64,000 nucleotides of DNA from Adiantum capillus-veneris (GCA_014529385.2 CM043965.1:64575190-64639189); one strand, 5' to 3'; positions 22,866 through 34,317 are shown, numbered from the stretch's first letter. A program made the numbers and translations. Notes: generated by a model not told the origin, from the sequence alone.

Positions 22866-24437
22866 ATGATTTTCTCATATTAAATTGATCACTTAATGTG
22901 GGAGAATAAACGGGAACAAGTGTTAAGATATAGATATGTGCTTATAGATCTATCTCAACACGGGGCCAATAGTAAAGGGGGCCCAAATGGGAGATGGTCT
23001 ATCAAGAGCAAGGCTAACCAATGGAGCATAAGACCTTAGGGTTAGCTTCATTGAAGACCTCCAATAATGTGTGTAAAAGTCCTTTGACCTTAGGTAAGCT
23101 AGGGCTGAGCTTGAGGTGGGAACCCGGCCCAACCTCGAGGTGTTTGTCCTGCTTGAGGTGCTTGATTAAGGTGCTTGAGGTTCTTGACTTACTCCATGCT
23201 TGAGGTGCTTGACTTGCCGCTTGATTAAGGTGCTTGAGGTGCCTTGACATGCTTGCCTTAGATGCTTGTGGGAATACCCCCTAGTCCAAGTGCTTTGTCA
23301 TGCTTGATGACTAAGGTGCTTGAGCTCCTAAAGTCAAAAGCATCCCTACAAGAGGGGGGGCGAGCCCTTTTCCTAGGGATTAGAGAGAGAACACACACTC
23401 ACACTCACAAGGGAAGCCCCAGCTTGAAGAGGCAGCAAGGACACATGTCAGGTCCCTACCCATGTTACCTTCATGTGTTGCTTGAAGCCTATTGGCTAGG
23501 CTTCAAAGGGGTCCAATGATAAATTACTTAAATTATCTAATTGCTTTTGCATTTATCAAGTCCTCTCTCTCAAAGGGGAAAGGGGGACACTTGTCCCAAG
23601 GCTACCCATGTTGCTTGTAATGGCTCCTGCTTGTAATTGGCTAGGCCTGGAGGGGTCCAATCAGCTTCAAGCATGAGCTACAAGGGGGGGTCGACCCAAG
23701 CAAGCTAGGGGGGTGCTTAGGGGGTATACTCACCCACACACACTCACAAACACTCTTATTGTGTACTATGCAAAGTGCAAGAGCTCCCTCTCCTTCTCCA
23801 AGCAAGTAGAGGTTGAGATCCTACACCAACACTCTTGGCTATGGAGTGCAAATCCATCCAAGAGCCATGCTTCAATGCTTGAGCTTGCCATCTATTTCTT
23901 CATCATTACTATGCTATTATGTATGCTAGCACAAGAGTTATGATAAGTGAGGAACTAGCTCTTTCTCGTATGAAATGTTTCTTCTTCCTCTTCCCTACCC
24001 TCATTCCCTGCTAGCTCTCTCCACCTTCGGAGGTGTTTCAGGTCTTGGGACTGAGGCTTGGTATAGTTAAAGCTTTCTTCAAGTTTAGGTTATGCTATGA
24101 TGGTGATGCATGAAGCTTTCCATCTTCATTGCTTCACCTAGGTCACAAGGAACACAAAGAATGTATTGTAACAAGTCTCTCTTTATGGGAGAAATCATAA
24201 TACAAATGCCTATGGAGGGGGTACCGTCTCCACACAAATCCGGTCCTCAACTGTTGTCATGTTCTCTAAATTCTCTCTCTTGCAAAAGTATTTTCCATGC
24301 CAAGTTAACTAATTGCTATAATTATGTTGCTATCTTCAATTATGTCTACCCGCTATGCTCACAAAATCATTTCTTGAAAGTACTCTCATTAAATTCCGCT
24401 ACTCTCAAATTGAATAGGCAAATTCCATTACAGCTAT
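22830..24437 (+). mobile_element. Solo LTR inserted in gag of copy B, with target duplication GCTAT
   Basis: An LTR of 1598 bp (22835-24432) starts TGTCATAAAATC and ends CAAATTCCATTACA. It is flanked by GCTAT at 22830-22834 and 24433-24437. Removing it restores the gag start sequence as in copy C. The lack of internal sequence shows LTR-LTR recombination after insertion. It belongs to the same chromovirus family but has diverged from the 24886 and 30095 LTRs. Confidence 0.9.
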
Positions 24438-24885
24438 CAATGTTCATTCTACTCTCTTGATTATTGTCAGCCATGTTAAAATTTATGTATGTACTTGGTG
24501 TATGCTTTGGCAATTCAAAACCTTAGTTGCCACTCCTCTTAGCCTTTGAGAATCGGCTCTTAAGTATCTACACCCACGGCTCGAATTGGTTAATTATAGA
24601 GAGTAGAGGAGTAGGTCTAACATAGCAGAGTTGCCGAGGGTTAGCTCCTTTCGGACTTCTTATGGCTCAATAATGGTAAAGCCGTAGGCAAGTCTAAAAA
24701 GACTCCATTATTAAGTCCAAATCTCCCGAGGTGTGCACCATCCCCCACATAGTGGGCTCAACAAAACCGATAATAGATCCCAGTTCCACTTACCCTAATA
24801 TAATTAACAACATCAACCATTTATAGGCTACTTAAGGACCTCTCTTCTTAAGCAAGGAAAGAGAAACCAAATGCTCTGATACCAA
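24433..24885 (-). pseudogene. Chromovirus B leader, primer site and gag start
   Basis: Minus-strand ATG at about 24475 gives MADNNQESRMNIDS, which continues beyond the solo LTR at 22829. The leader up to the iMet primer site at 24873-24884 (TGGTATCAGAGC) matches that of copy C almost base for base. Confidence 0.8.
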
Positions 24886-25629
24886 TGTAATGGAATTAGC
24901 CTTTTAACTTGAGTTGGAGCGGAAAGTAAATAACATATTGCGCATTTCCTTGAGTATTCTTTAGTGTGTAGATATATAGTGAGAAAGAAAGTGCTTGGAT
25001 AGGGAGAGCAACACTTAACACATTACTTCATTAACATGGCATGATCAATACTTGTAAAAGAGAGTGAGAGTTTAGAGAAATTGACACCAATAGAGGACCG
25101 GATTAGTTGGAGCCGGTTCCCCCCTCCAATAGGCATTTGTATTATAGATTCTTCCATGACGGAAGACTTGTTTACAATACAACTATTTGTGTTCCTTGAG
25201 ACCTTCTTGATGAGATGAAGATGGTAAGATTCACTCACCAATAATTAGCATAACTACAACAATAAACATGATTAGCATGAGCTTGAAAAATGCCCAGCCT
25301 CAATCCCAAGATTTCAAACACCATGAAAGGTGAGGAGAGCTAGCAAGGAGTGAGGAAGAAGAGAGAATTAGAAGTAGCTCTACTAGAAAGAAATAACCCC
25401 TTGCACATAATCACTCATAGCTCTTGTAGCATAACTTAGCATAGAGTTAATGGAGATTAGAGAGATTGATAAGCAAGCATAAGCATTCTCTTGTGTGGAT
25501 TTGCATCCATAGCCAAGAGCTTGTGGTAGTAGGCACTCAACTTCTCAAGCTTGGAGAAGGAGATGGAATCCTTGCTTCACAAGAGTGTGTGAAGGGAAGA
25601 ATGAAGGAGAGAGAGGTCGTGGGAGACTC

Positions 25630-25668
<39 letters not shown>

Positions 25669-26359
25669 AGCTAGGTCGACCCCCTTTCCTAGGGTTCCTT
25701 TGAAGCTGATTGGGCCATGTAGCCCTCTAGCCAATGAGAGCTGGGCTCCCTTTGGGGCAAGGTGTGTAGCCTCTTGACAAGTGTCCTTCTTTCCCTTTGT
25801 GAGGCTAAGCTAGCACCCCCCTTGCTTAAGCACAGCCGCTGCTTAAGCACAACCCCTACTTGCTTGAGTAGTGTGTCTCTACACTTGACAAGTGGCCCCT
25901 TTCCTTTCATAAGGGTATGGGTCCTTGGTGAGGTGCTCACTTACTATCTACCTCCCCCCTTTGTAGGGCTCGCCCCCTCTTTAGTAGCAAGTTCTTTGAA
26001 CTTGGTAAGCAGGCAGCCCCCCTGCTTAAGCACAGCCCTAGCTTAAGCAAGCTACCCCCTTGCCTGCTTGGACTTTAGTGACTAAAGAGTAAAATTTTAA
26101 AGACTATGTCTTAAAGCTTTTAACACTTACCTTTGGAGGCTTTAATGAAGACAACCCTAAGTTCTTTTGCTCCATTAGTTAACCTTTCTCTTTGATAGAC
26201 CTTTTCTCATATGGGCCCCTTTACCATTGGCCCCGTGCTTAAATAGATCTATAAGAACATCTATATCTTAACCCTTGTTCCCGTTTATTCTCCCACATTA
26301 AATGATCAGTTTAATATGAGAAAATCATTTGGGTTGGTCAGTTATTAGATTTTATGACA
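24886..26359 (-). repeat. LTR shared by chromoviruses B (5') and C (3'), 1474 bp
   Basis: On the minus strand it starts TGTCATAAAATC and ends CTAATTCCATTACA. To its left is a primer site (24873-24884), as expected for a 5' LTR. To its right is a polypurine tract (from 26360), as expected for a 3' LTR. It therefore serves two internal regions. By eye it is about 99% identical to 30095-31582, apart from an (AG)n length difference at 25633. Confidence 0.9.
25633..25667. repeat. (AG)n microsatellite in the LTR
   Basis: 35 bp here. The allelic site in the other LTR (30843-30893) is longer and interrupted once. Confidence 0.95.
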
Positions 26360-26718
26360 TTACCTCTCTCTTGAAATTATAGTCGTCCTCGACTATGAGG
26401 TAGAAGAGATAAAGCCTTAGTCATTAGTCAATTTTACTTAGCGGGTAGAGGATCCCTTTTTACCCTACGACATCTTTCCAAGAAGGATGACTAATCCATT
26501 TGGTGCTTGGGAGATGTAGCTGCCGCAAGCATGTCTGCTCTTTAGTTTTTTTCATGCTCCCAAAGTAGAGTGACAAATTCTACTTGGTGTTTGAGAGACG
26601 TCGTCATCACAAACATGATTCTAAGCATGCATACTAGTTAATTTTGTGCACAATTAAAAAGAGAACTAGTCTTAAAAGACAAAAACATGAGTCATTTAAA
26701 AGAAATTCGTACGTTTGC

Positions 26719-27410
26719 TTACTCTAATGTAGCGTTGTAAGCATTGACAAGGTTCATACTATCCTTAAGCTGTACTCCTTGCATCCATCTAGCATCTTCA
26801 AAAGGATAATTTTTGAACTTAATAGGATACCGTCGGATAATCTTACCATGTCGTAGTACCTTGTCTTCATGCCGAAGGACAGCTTCGGGTTGTAGCACCT
26901 CTTCTTGGTCTTCAACTTTGGGAGGGTCTTCAATAATTGGTTTAGTTGGTGGCTCTCCTTTGTAGGGCTTAAGTGGGCTTACATGAAAGGCATTGTGTAT
27001 GAGCCAATGGTTGGGCAACTTGAGTTGATAAGCCGTCTCATTGATGGGCTTCAAGATTTGGAAAGGACCATAGTATCTTTTTGCTAGTTTAGCATAATAC
27101 TTTTGATGGCCCGTAGGATTTTTGCCCGTCGTTTGCCTTAATCGAGCCTTAGGAAACTTGAGTAAGACCCAATCATTTTCTTTGAACATTAAGGCTCTTC
27201 TGTGCTTATCAGCGATAGCTTTTTGCCTTTGTTGAGAGATGGATATAGCCTCCCTAATCTTTTGAAAAGATTCTTGTAGGTCACGGCTATACTCATCGGC
27301 GGCAAAGATCTTCCCGTGTACTTTGAGTAGCAAGGGACTTTTAGGTCTTCCCTCAATGATCTCAAAAGGTGCTTTTCCCATAGAATTATGTACAGTATTA
27401 TTGTAAGCAT
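26719..27410 (-). pseudogene. Chromovirus C integrase C-terminus and chromodomain
   Basis: An unbroken 220-codon frame (27381-26719): KAPFEIIEGRPKSPLLLKVH, KENDWVLLKFPKARLRQ, KRYYGPFQILKPINETAYQL, then the chromodomain-like end KIIRRYPIKFKNYPFEDARW and NLVNAYNATLE. It is one of the better preserved segments here. A frameshift separates it from the integrase core upstream. Confidence 0.85.
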
Positions 27411-28052
27411 ACTCTACAAGAGGTAAGTACTTTTCCCATTGAGCGCGTTGACCCTACTCCGGTAACATAAGTCTTGAGTAGATCGAGTATCGTAAGATTG
27501 GCTATCTCACTTTGGCCATCCGTTTGTGGGTGATAGGCCGAAGAGAAATTCAATCTTGTTCCTAGATTTTCAAAGAGACCTTTCTAGAAATTACTGGTCA
27601 TTCTAGGATCTCTATCTGACACGATGGATGTGGGTAATCCATGGTGCTTGAAAATCTAAGATATGAAGAGATTTGCCATTTGATGTGCCTTAATAGTCTT
27701 TTTGACAAGAATAAAATGTGCTTGCTTGCTAAACCTGTCGACTATTGTCCATATTCCTGTATTCCCATGGATAGACTTGGGTAATCCAAAGATGAAATCC
27801 ATGGATATACTCTCCCATGGTGAATTTGGAATAGGCAGCAATGGCTAGAGTAATCCAAGTTGCGTCCCTCTATCATACTTGGTCTTTTGGCATACTACAC
27901 ATTTTGATACATACTCTTGTATGTCCACTTTCATCGTAGGCCAATAGAAATACTTCTCTACTCCTCGGAGAGTAGGTTGAATACCTCTATGCCCCGCATA
28001 CGAAGGAGCATGGGATTCATACATAACTTTCTCACGAAGGGAATGGGTAACA
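27400..28052 (-). pseudogene. Chromovirus C integrase zinc domain and core
   Basis: VTHSLREKVMYESHAPSYAG starts directly at the deletion junction, followed by the Cys pair (KCVVCQ-like), [28 protein letters not shown] and the Q-T-D-G-Q-S-E-I-A-N segment. TAG stops lie at 27845-27847 and 27656-27658, at the same codons as in copy A. At the first site the unrelated element at 59753-64000 has Gln. Confidence 0.8.
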
Positions 28053-29092
28053 TGATAGCCACTCTTAAGGTCAATCCTACTGAAGTAGGTACAACCTTGT
28101 AGCTTATCAAACAGATCTTCTACCAGAGGTACGGGAAATCTGTTTTTGATAGTGATATGGTTTAGTGCTCAATAGTCCACACACATACGGTATGTACCAT
28201 CTTTCTTTTGCACTAAAAGGACTCGAGAACAAAAGGGAGAGGAACTAGGCCTCACCATCCCTTTGTCTACCACCTCTTGTACTTGCCTCATGATCTCCTC
28301 TTGTTGAGCTTAAGGAGGCTTGTTAGGTGGTGAGCTTCCAGGAAGGATCTCAATACGATGGTCATCATCCCCTCTTTTTGGAGGTAAGTCCATAGGGATA
28401 TCATCGATGAACACATCTTGGAATCCTTTTAGAAAATTAGACAATTCTAACTCTTCTTGATTCCTACCATTTACATTTGATGAAACATTAGTATCTTTTA
28501 GAGACTCTTTGATAAAAATCATGTACGCAGAAGCTGAGCTCTTCATTGACATATCAAAAGCAAGAGGATTTACAAGTGGAATAGTGCGACCACGCTCACT
28601 AGCATCTATATACATGTTCTTTCCCTTGTAGGTGAAGTAGATTCTCCTTTCAGGGAACTTCATGTTGGCAGCCATGCCATCAAACCATGGTGCCCCTAGG
28701 ATAACATCCTCATGTTGGAGAGGAGAGATGAAGAAGTCTTCCTTGTCGACATAGCTTTGGACATGAAGCCTCAACTTCCCAATCAAGGGAGTAACGGAGG
28801 CTTGTTGTCCCTTGAAAGATGCATCAGCCACTACTATATCTCCCATCTCAAAAGCTTGAATGCCCAACTTGGTGTCCAACTCCATTGATATGAAGTTGAG
28901 AGTAGAGCCAGGGTCAAACAATATGAAGGCATCATGCTCTCTTACCTTTCCCCAAGCATAGGAAAGCGATGATCCTTTGCAATGAGCCTCCTCTTTTGGA
29001 GCTTCGATGGTAGAAGCCCTAGGAGTCTCATTGCGAGCATTCTTCTTGGGGCAAGAACGATACCATGTCCTTGCTCCCCACACTTGAAACAC
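28053..29092 (-). pseudogene. Chromovirus C protease and RT N-terminus
   Basis: The frame 29092-28310 runs from the zinc knuckle ([20 protein letters not shown], partly out of frame) through [18 protein letters not shown] and [17 protein letters not shown] to [15 protein letters not shown] short deletion follows, then RT fingers ([32 protein letters not shown]). The text stops at 28053, before the catalytic FFDD box. Confidence 0.85.
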
Positions 29093-29679
29093 TTATGGTC
29101 CTTGCGAAAGGCTTCAAGCTCTTCGGGAGAGAGTTTGTTTTTACCTTTGTAAACTCCCTTCTCCTTGCACCGATTGTTGTTGTTGTTGTTAGAATTAGCT
29201 TGGGAAGTATTTTGAACATCGGTTTTTCCCTTTGCATCATTTTTGTCTTTGTTTTCCATGGGCTTGACATTACGTCTAGCCCCTTGATGGAAATTGATGC
29301 GTGAAGCAACCATGGTGTGATGGATTACTTCGCTAATAGTACCAGGCCGTTGAGAGATAATGTATTCGGTCATCTCTTCAGGTAATCCCACACAAAATTG
29401 CTGCCTTTGCTCGGCAAAGTCTATCTTTTGAAAGATAGTAGCCTTGAGATGTAAATCCCAAAACTTGTCTACATATTTGTGGATAGACTCTTGGAGAGGA
29501 AGGGAAATTCCATAAGCACGAAGTTGCTGAGTAACTTCGGCTTGCAAAGCAGGGTTGCCCATAGCTTGCTGCAACCTAGTAACGAGATAATTCACAAACA
29601 TGGGAGCATCATCATGAGCACCTTCATGTGCAAAATCAAAGCTATCAATGTTCAATTCTACTCTCTTGATTATTGTCAG
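28942..29679 (-). pseudogene. Chromovirus C gag with internal deletion
   Basis: The start codon region (MADNNQESR at about 29682) is followed by one extra T, a frameshift not seen in copy B. The frame then reads SFDFAHEGAHDDAPMFVNYL, and GISLPLQ is joined directly to ESIHKYVDKFWDLHLKATIF. Compared with copy A about 225 residues are missing: the SR-like segment and the first half of the Gag core. The zinc knuckle [10 protein letters not shown] is present, with a 1-bp loss just after it. Confidence 0.85.
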
Positions 29680-30081
29680 CCATGTTAAAATTTATGTATG
29701 TACTTGGTGTATGCTTTGGCAATTCAAAACCTTAGTTGCCACTCCTCTTAGCCTTTGAGAATCGGAATTTAAGTATCTACACCCACGGCTCGAAGTGGTT
29801 AATTATAGAGAGTAGAGGAGTAGGTCTAACATAACAGAGTTGCCGAGGGTTAGCTCCTTTCGGACTTCTTATGGCTCAATAATGGTAAAGCCGTAGGCAA
29901 GTCTAAAAAGACTCCATTATTAAGTCCACAGCTCCCGAGGTGTGCACCATCCCCCACATAGTGGGCTCAACAAAACCGATAATAGATCCTAGTTCCACTT
30001 ACCCTAATATAATTAACAACATCAACCATTTATAGGCTACTTAAGGACCTCTCTTCTTAAGCAAGGAAAGAGAAACCAAAT

Positions 30082-30093
30082 GCTCTGATACCA
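30082..30093 (-). other. Primer binding site, tRNA-iMet type (copy C)
   Basis: TGGTATCAGAGC on the minus strand, one base beyond the LTR end CATTACA. Confidence 0.85.
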
Positions 30094-30094
30094 A

Positions 30095-30838
30095 TGTAAT
30101 GGAATTAGCCTTTTAACTTGAGTTGGAGCGGATAGTAAATAATATATTGAGCATTTCCTTGAGTATTCTTTAGTGTGTAGATATATAGTGAGAAAGAAAG
30201 TGCTTGGATAGGGAGAGCAACACTTAACACATTACTTCATTAACATGGCATGATCAATACTTGTAAAAGAGAGTGAGAGTTTAGAGAAATTGACACCAAT
30301 AGAGGACCGGATTAGTTGGAGCCGGTTCCCCCCTCTAGTAGGCATTTGTATTATAGATTCTTCCATGACGGAAGACTTGTTTACAATACAACTGTTTGTG
30401 TTCCTTGAGACCTTCTTGATGAGATGAAGATGGTAAGCTTCACTCACCAAGCATTAGCATAACTACAACAATAAACATGATTAGCATGAGCTTGAAAAAT
30501 GCCCAGCCTCAATCCCAAGACCTCAAACACCATGAAAGGTGAGGAGAGCTAGCAAGGAGTGAGGAAGAAGAGAGAATTAGAAGTAGCTCTACTAGAAAGA
30601 AATAACCCCTTGCACATAATCACTCATAGCTCTTGTAGCATAACTTAGCATAGAGTTAATGGAGATTAGAGAGATTGATAAGCAAGCATAAGCATTCTCT
30701 TGTGTGGATTTGCATCCATAGCCAAGAGCTTGTGGTAGTAGGCACTCAACTTCTCAAGCTTGGAGAAGGAGATGGAATCCTTGCTTCACAAGAGTGTGTG
30801 AAGGGAAGAATGAAGGAGAGAGAGGTCGTGGGAGACTC

Positions 30839-30880
<42 letters not shown>

Positions 30881-31582
30881 GAGAGAGAGAGAGCTAGGTC
30901 GACCCCCTTTCCTAGGATTCCTTTGAAGCTGATTGGGCCATGTAGCCCTCTAGCCAATGAGAGCTGGGCTCCCTTTGGGGCAAGGTGTGTAGCCTCTTGA
31001 CAAGTGTCCTTCTTTCCCTTTGTGAGGCTAAGCTAGCACCCCCCTTGCTTAAGCACAGCCGCTGCTTAAGCACAACCCCTACTTGCTTGAGTAGTGTGTC
31101 TCTACACTTGACAAGTGGCCCCTTTCCTTTCATAAGGGTATGGGTCCTTGGTGAGGTGCTCACTTACTATCTACCTCCCCCCTTTGTAGGGCTCGCCCCC
31201 TCTTTAGTAGCAAGTTCTTTGAACTTGGTAAGCAGGCAGCCCCCCTGCTTAAGCACAGCCCTAGCTTAAGCAAGCTACCCCCTTGCCTGCTTGGACTTTA
31301 GTGACTAAAGAGTAAAATTTTAAAGACTATGTCTTAAAGCTTTTAACACTTACCTTTGGAGGCTTTAATGAAGACAACCCTAAGTTCTTTTGCTCCATTA
31401 GTTAACCTTTCTCTTTGATAGACCTTTTCTCATATGGGCCCCTTTACCATTGGCCCCGTGCTTAAATAGATCTATAAGAACATCTATATCTTAACCCTTG
31501 TTCCCGTTTATTCTCCCACATTAAATGATCAGTTTAATATGAGAAAATCATTTGGGTTGGTCAGTTATTAGATTTTATGACA
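30095..31582 (-). repeat. Chromovirus C 5' LTR, 1488 bp
   Basis: Near-identical to 24886-26359. Its outer edge TGTCATAAAATC (minus) abuts unrelated sequence at 31583. The right flank is acccc. The matching flank on the far side is lost with the end of copy B. A CTATATATCTA at about 30178-30188 is a possible promoter element. Confidence 0.9.
30843..30893. repeat. (AG)n microsatellite in the LTR
   Basis: About 51 bp with one interrupting G. Confidence 0.95.
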
Positions 31583-32130
31583 ACCCCTTGGCAGCTTATG
31601 GACTTCTTTTCTTGAAAGTGCAAGTGTGATGGTTCCAAGAATTGACCATCAACACTTTAATAAGTGATTTAAAAATCACGAGCTGGGTCTTATCCCAAAA
31701 CTGTACCCATATAGACACTCGTAATGCTAAAAATAGGAGATCCACTGACGTTGGAATCGTATCCCGTGGGAGGTGCCCCTTAAAAGGGGAATGAAGCTTG
31801 GAGGTTTTTTTTTAAAGCAAGAGTGCAGGAAGCGGGGCCTTGTAGGGGCGAACCCGAAAGCCTCTTAGAAAACTATTTACTGCATGGGAGACGTCCGCCA
31901 ATCCGATGGTCAGAGCAAGCCCTTGAGCCGGTCGCGGTCGGCGGGCGCTAGTAGCTTAGTCAAAAGAAGCCATCGTACAGCGCTTGGCAAGGCACGGCAG
32001 CCGACCACGAGCCAAGCGGACCCGAAAATTAATCAAATGTGGTTAGCGCCTATTTTGAAATCCGCATGGGCGGCCCTTAAGTGTGAGCGTCCCTTTTTTA
32101 CTTGGCTCTACCTTTTTCCTCCTAAGTAGG
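31583..32130. other. GC-richer insert of unknown origin, possibly organelle-derived
   Basis: Begins exactly at the LTR edge. From about 31800 it reads ggggcgaacccgaaagcc, gggagacgtccgccaatccg, gccggtcgcggtcggcgggc, gcacggcagccgaccacgag. Base composition and text differ from all neighbours and resemble plant mitochondrial intergenic DNA. I cannot place a gene. The 81-codon frame 31884-32129 has no recognised family. Confidence 0.35.
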
Positions 32131-32663
32131 GGGTTCCCACCGAGGTGGGGTCGGCTTTTGAAACTTCTTTTCTACAAAATACTCATTGGGCATTAAATGC
32201 CTTGGAGGTGCACACATACACACACAAAATTCTGAACCGCTGCAGGGATTACACAGAATGAGAATGCACTTGGAGCAAAAATTGATTAAATGATTACGTG
32301 CTTTAAAGGAGCCGGATTTGAGCAAGGAGATATTTGATAGAAAGATCTTGAGACAAGCTATGCACACACATCAATTGCAAATGCTAATTTTGCTAAAATA
32401 AGAAGCAATTATTGAATGCAAAATGAAAGTTTTTAATGGAAAATTAATGAACTTTGATTCTAATTAATCTTCCAATTAGCCAGTGAGTAGTGGCCCAAGA
32501 GTCTTCAACTCGAGAACATGCTCATGCTAGCCAATGGAATACTAATTAGGCATGTGGTATGCAATAGAAGAGCAAACCTAATGGATCTAGTTAATGATGA
32601 TTAAGGAATGCTAATTGTACAACGCGCAAGTGCATAATACAAAACCTAGCTAGCATACTTGTG

Positions 32664-32675
32664 GCTCTGATACCA
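32664..32675 (-). other. Primer binding site, tRNA-iMet type (unidentified LTR element)
   Basis: TGGTATCAGAGC on the minus strand, two bases after an LTR-like end CCCATCA. No Gag is recognisable on its downstream side (32663-32130). Confidence 0.65.
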
Positions 32676-32677
32676 CT

Positions 32678-32960
32678 TGATGGGAATTGGATCGTGCTAG
32701 CTAGGGTGGATGAAAGAGAAACATAGTGCAAGTGTGTGAGCGTGTGTAAGCAAGATTATCACTCAAGTGAATTAGGTTTCAAGATTGATTAGCTTGAACT
32801 CATAAACACAATCTTGAGTATTGACTTAGCTTAGCACAGGCTCACCATAGACAAGCATGTAGTGCAAACTTGAATTGTGTGTTTATTCATCAAAGTGAGC
32901 TTTAAGTAGCTCTACAGCTTGACTCCATTACATGTGGGATAATTCCTCCTCTTCCCACTT
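32678..32960 (-). repeat. LTR end of an unidentified element (outer edge unknown)
   Basis: The plus strand starts tgatgggaattggatcgtgc beside a primer site. The other LTR end cannot be set because no second copy exists in the window. The right coordinate is a guess. Confidence 0.35.
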
Positions 32961-33291
32961 TCACTCAGACTTTAAGACAAAACCCACACTTTACAAGAAG
33001 AGCCTCTTGATTCGAATGTGATTCTGGATGCTTGTTGGTGGAAACTCCAATGTAATAGAAAACAAAAAAGCAAGATTTGTAAGTAAAGCGCATCGGGGGT
33101 ATCTGCCCTCCCCCGTTGTATTTCTTTTCGGGTTGACCTATCTCTTCAATGCTTAAACAAATTTTTATGTTCATGTATAACAACAAGTGTACTATAGAAT
33201 TTTTCTTATAGAGGCTCTTAGCAAAAGAAAAGGATGGATAGAATGGAACCATGAGCATTGCACCCACCACTTCCTGAGCACAATAACCGTC

Positions 33292-33380
33292 CATAAAATT
33301 GGCTTTAGGAACATTATTGTTGTAGATTAGGCCAAGCCCCATAAAATTGACTTTAGTAACATTATTGTTGTAGATTAGCA
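33292..33380. repeat. Tandem duplication of about 45 bp
   Basis: cataaaattggctttaggaa...gtagattag occurs twice in a row with few changes. A minus-strand frame here encodes the repeat (YNNNVPKANFM, YNNNVTKVNFM) and is not a known protein. Confidence 0.7.
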
Positions 33381-33429
33381 AAGCTCAAAAAGGGGATTTT
33401 TTAACTTTATCTAATACAGAGTTAATTAG

Positions 33430-33640
33430 GATCTCCTCCCCTCGTGACTAAATGGCACGGGGCCTTGAATGAAGACCCCGCCATGGGATCAACAGCGAAG
33501 GGCGACCGGTGGGGATCTCAAGGCGATCGAACGGTGAAAAAAAGGGGCAGTGGGTCACCCCCAAGGATTCGAACTCAGACGGTTGTTGTGGCAGTAGCCC
33601 AATGAGCTAATCGTGCACCTGTGTTCATTTCACTGAAATG
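33430..33640 (-). mobile_element. tRNA-derived SINE
   Basis: On the minus strand GGTGCACGATTAGCTCATTG fits a Pol III A box and GAGTTCGAATCC the B box, about 30 bp apart. A GC-rich body follows, ending GTGCCATTTAGTCACGAGGG. The 3' part recurs inverted at 33777-33845, and a related family member is at 54586-54800. Confidence 0.65.
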
Positions 33641-33776
33641 GATGCGTGTTTGTGTATACTTATGCTTGTCTAAGTTTACACCTAGGATGTCCGAGTTTAC
33701 AAAATATGTTCGAGTTTATTTTTTAAACATCGAACGATATGGCGTGTCTCTGTTTTTGTGCGTGGAGTTCTCCTCC

Positions 33777-33845
33777 ATCGATCCCATGGCGAGGTCTTCA
33801 TTCAAGACCCCGTGCCATTTAGTCTTGAGAATCTCCTCCCAACTT
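33777..33845 (+). repeat. SINE 3' fragment, inverted relative to 33430-33640
   Basis: gatcccatggcgaggtcttc...gtgccatttagtcttgagaa matches the end of the SINE at 33430-33500 in the opposite orientation, with a handful of changes. Confidence 0.75.
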
Positions 33846-34040
33846 CCAAGCATCGTGTAGTGCAATCATTCCATTTATGATTGGTTGGAACCGCAAGGCC
33901 AAGGTATTTGAAGCTCTCTACCACTTCAAAGGGCTCGATATTGTACACAATGCATGGCTTCTCCTTCTCTAGCGGCAGCTAGCTCCTCATTCAGAGTTTT
34001 CAAAAGCATAACCTTTGTTTTGAAGCCATTCAGAGTCCAC
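33841..34040 (-). pseudogene. LINE RT C-terminal fragment
   Basis: On the minus strand KTKVMLLKTLNEE (about 34035) and, in another frame, EPFEVVESFKYLGLAVPTNH followed by KWNDCTTRCLEVG (33948-33846). The phrase FKYLG followed by a Trp and Arg-rich segment is typical of the RT region behind the catalytic box of LINEs. It belongs to a different family from the LINE at 36497-50326. Confidence 0.6.
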
Positions 34041-34103
34041 GAACTACCCAAGAAAAAGCTTTTCAAAACAATTATAAGCTTTTGTGCATCTTCTGAAATA
34101 TGG

Positions 34104-34107
<4 letters not shown>

Positions 34108-34145
<38 letters not shown>
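34108..34145. repeat. (AG)n microsatellite
   Basis: Uninterrupted run. An (AC)n run follows at 34246-34291. Confidence 0.97.
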
Positions 34146-34149
<4 letters not shown>

Positions 34150-34243
34150 AATTCAAGTTTTAATAGTGTCAAAATTCGTTCAACAAAGAGAATTTTTAGC
34201 ATTGTAGCAAGAGACGTCAAAGGAATGAGTCTCAAAATCAAGA

Positions 34244-34245
<2 letters not shown>

Positions 34246-34291
<46 letters not shown>
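34246..34291. repeat. (AC)n microsatellite
   Basis: Uninterrupted run of about 46 bp. Confidence 0.97.
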
Positions 34292-34294
<3 letters not shown>

Positions 34295-34317
34295 AGAAAA
34301 AGAAGGTGGTAATAAAC

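Larger units (their letters stand above)
24886..31582 (-). mobile_element. Chromovirus C, both LTRs present, RT and RNase H deleted
   Basis: LTR 30095-31582, primer site 30082-30093, gag, protease, start of RT, then a deletion junction at about 28052 into the integrase zinc domain, integrase, chromodomain, polypurine tract and LTR 24886-26359. LTR identity is very high, so insertion was recent. Without RT it must have depended on other copies, or lost RT after insertion. Confidence 0.85.
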
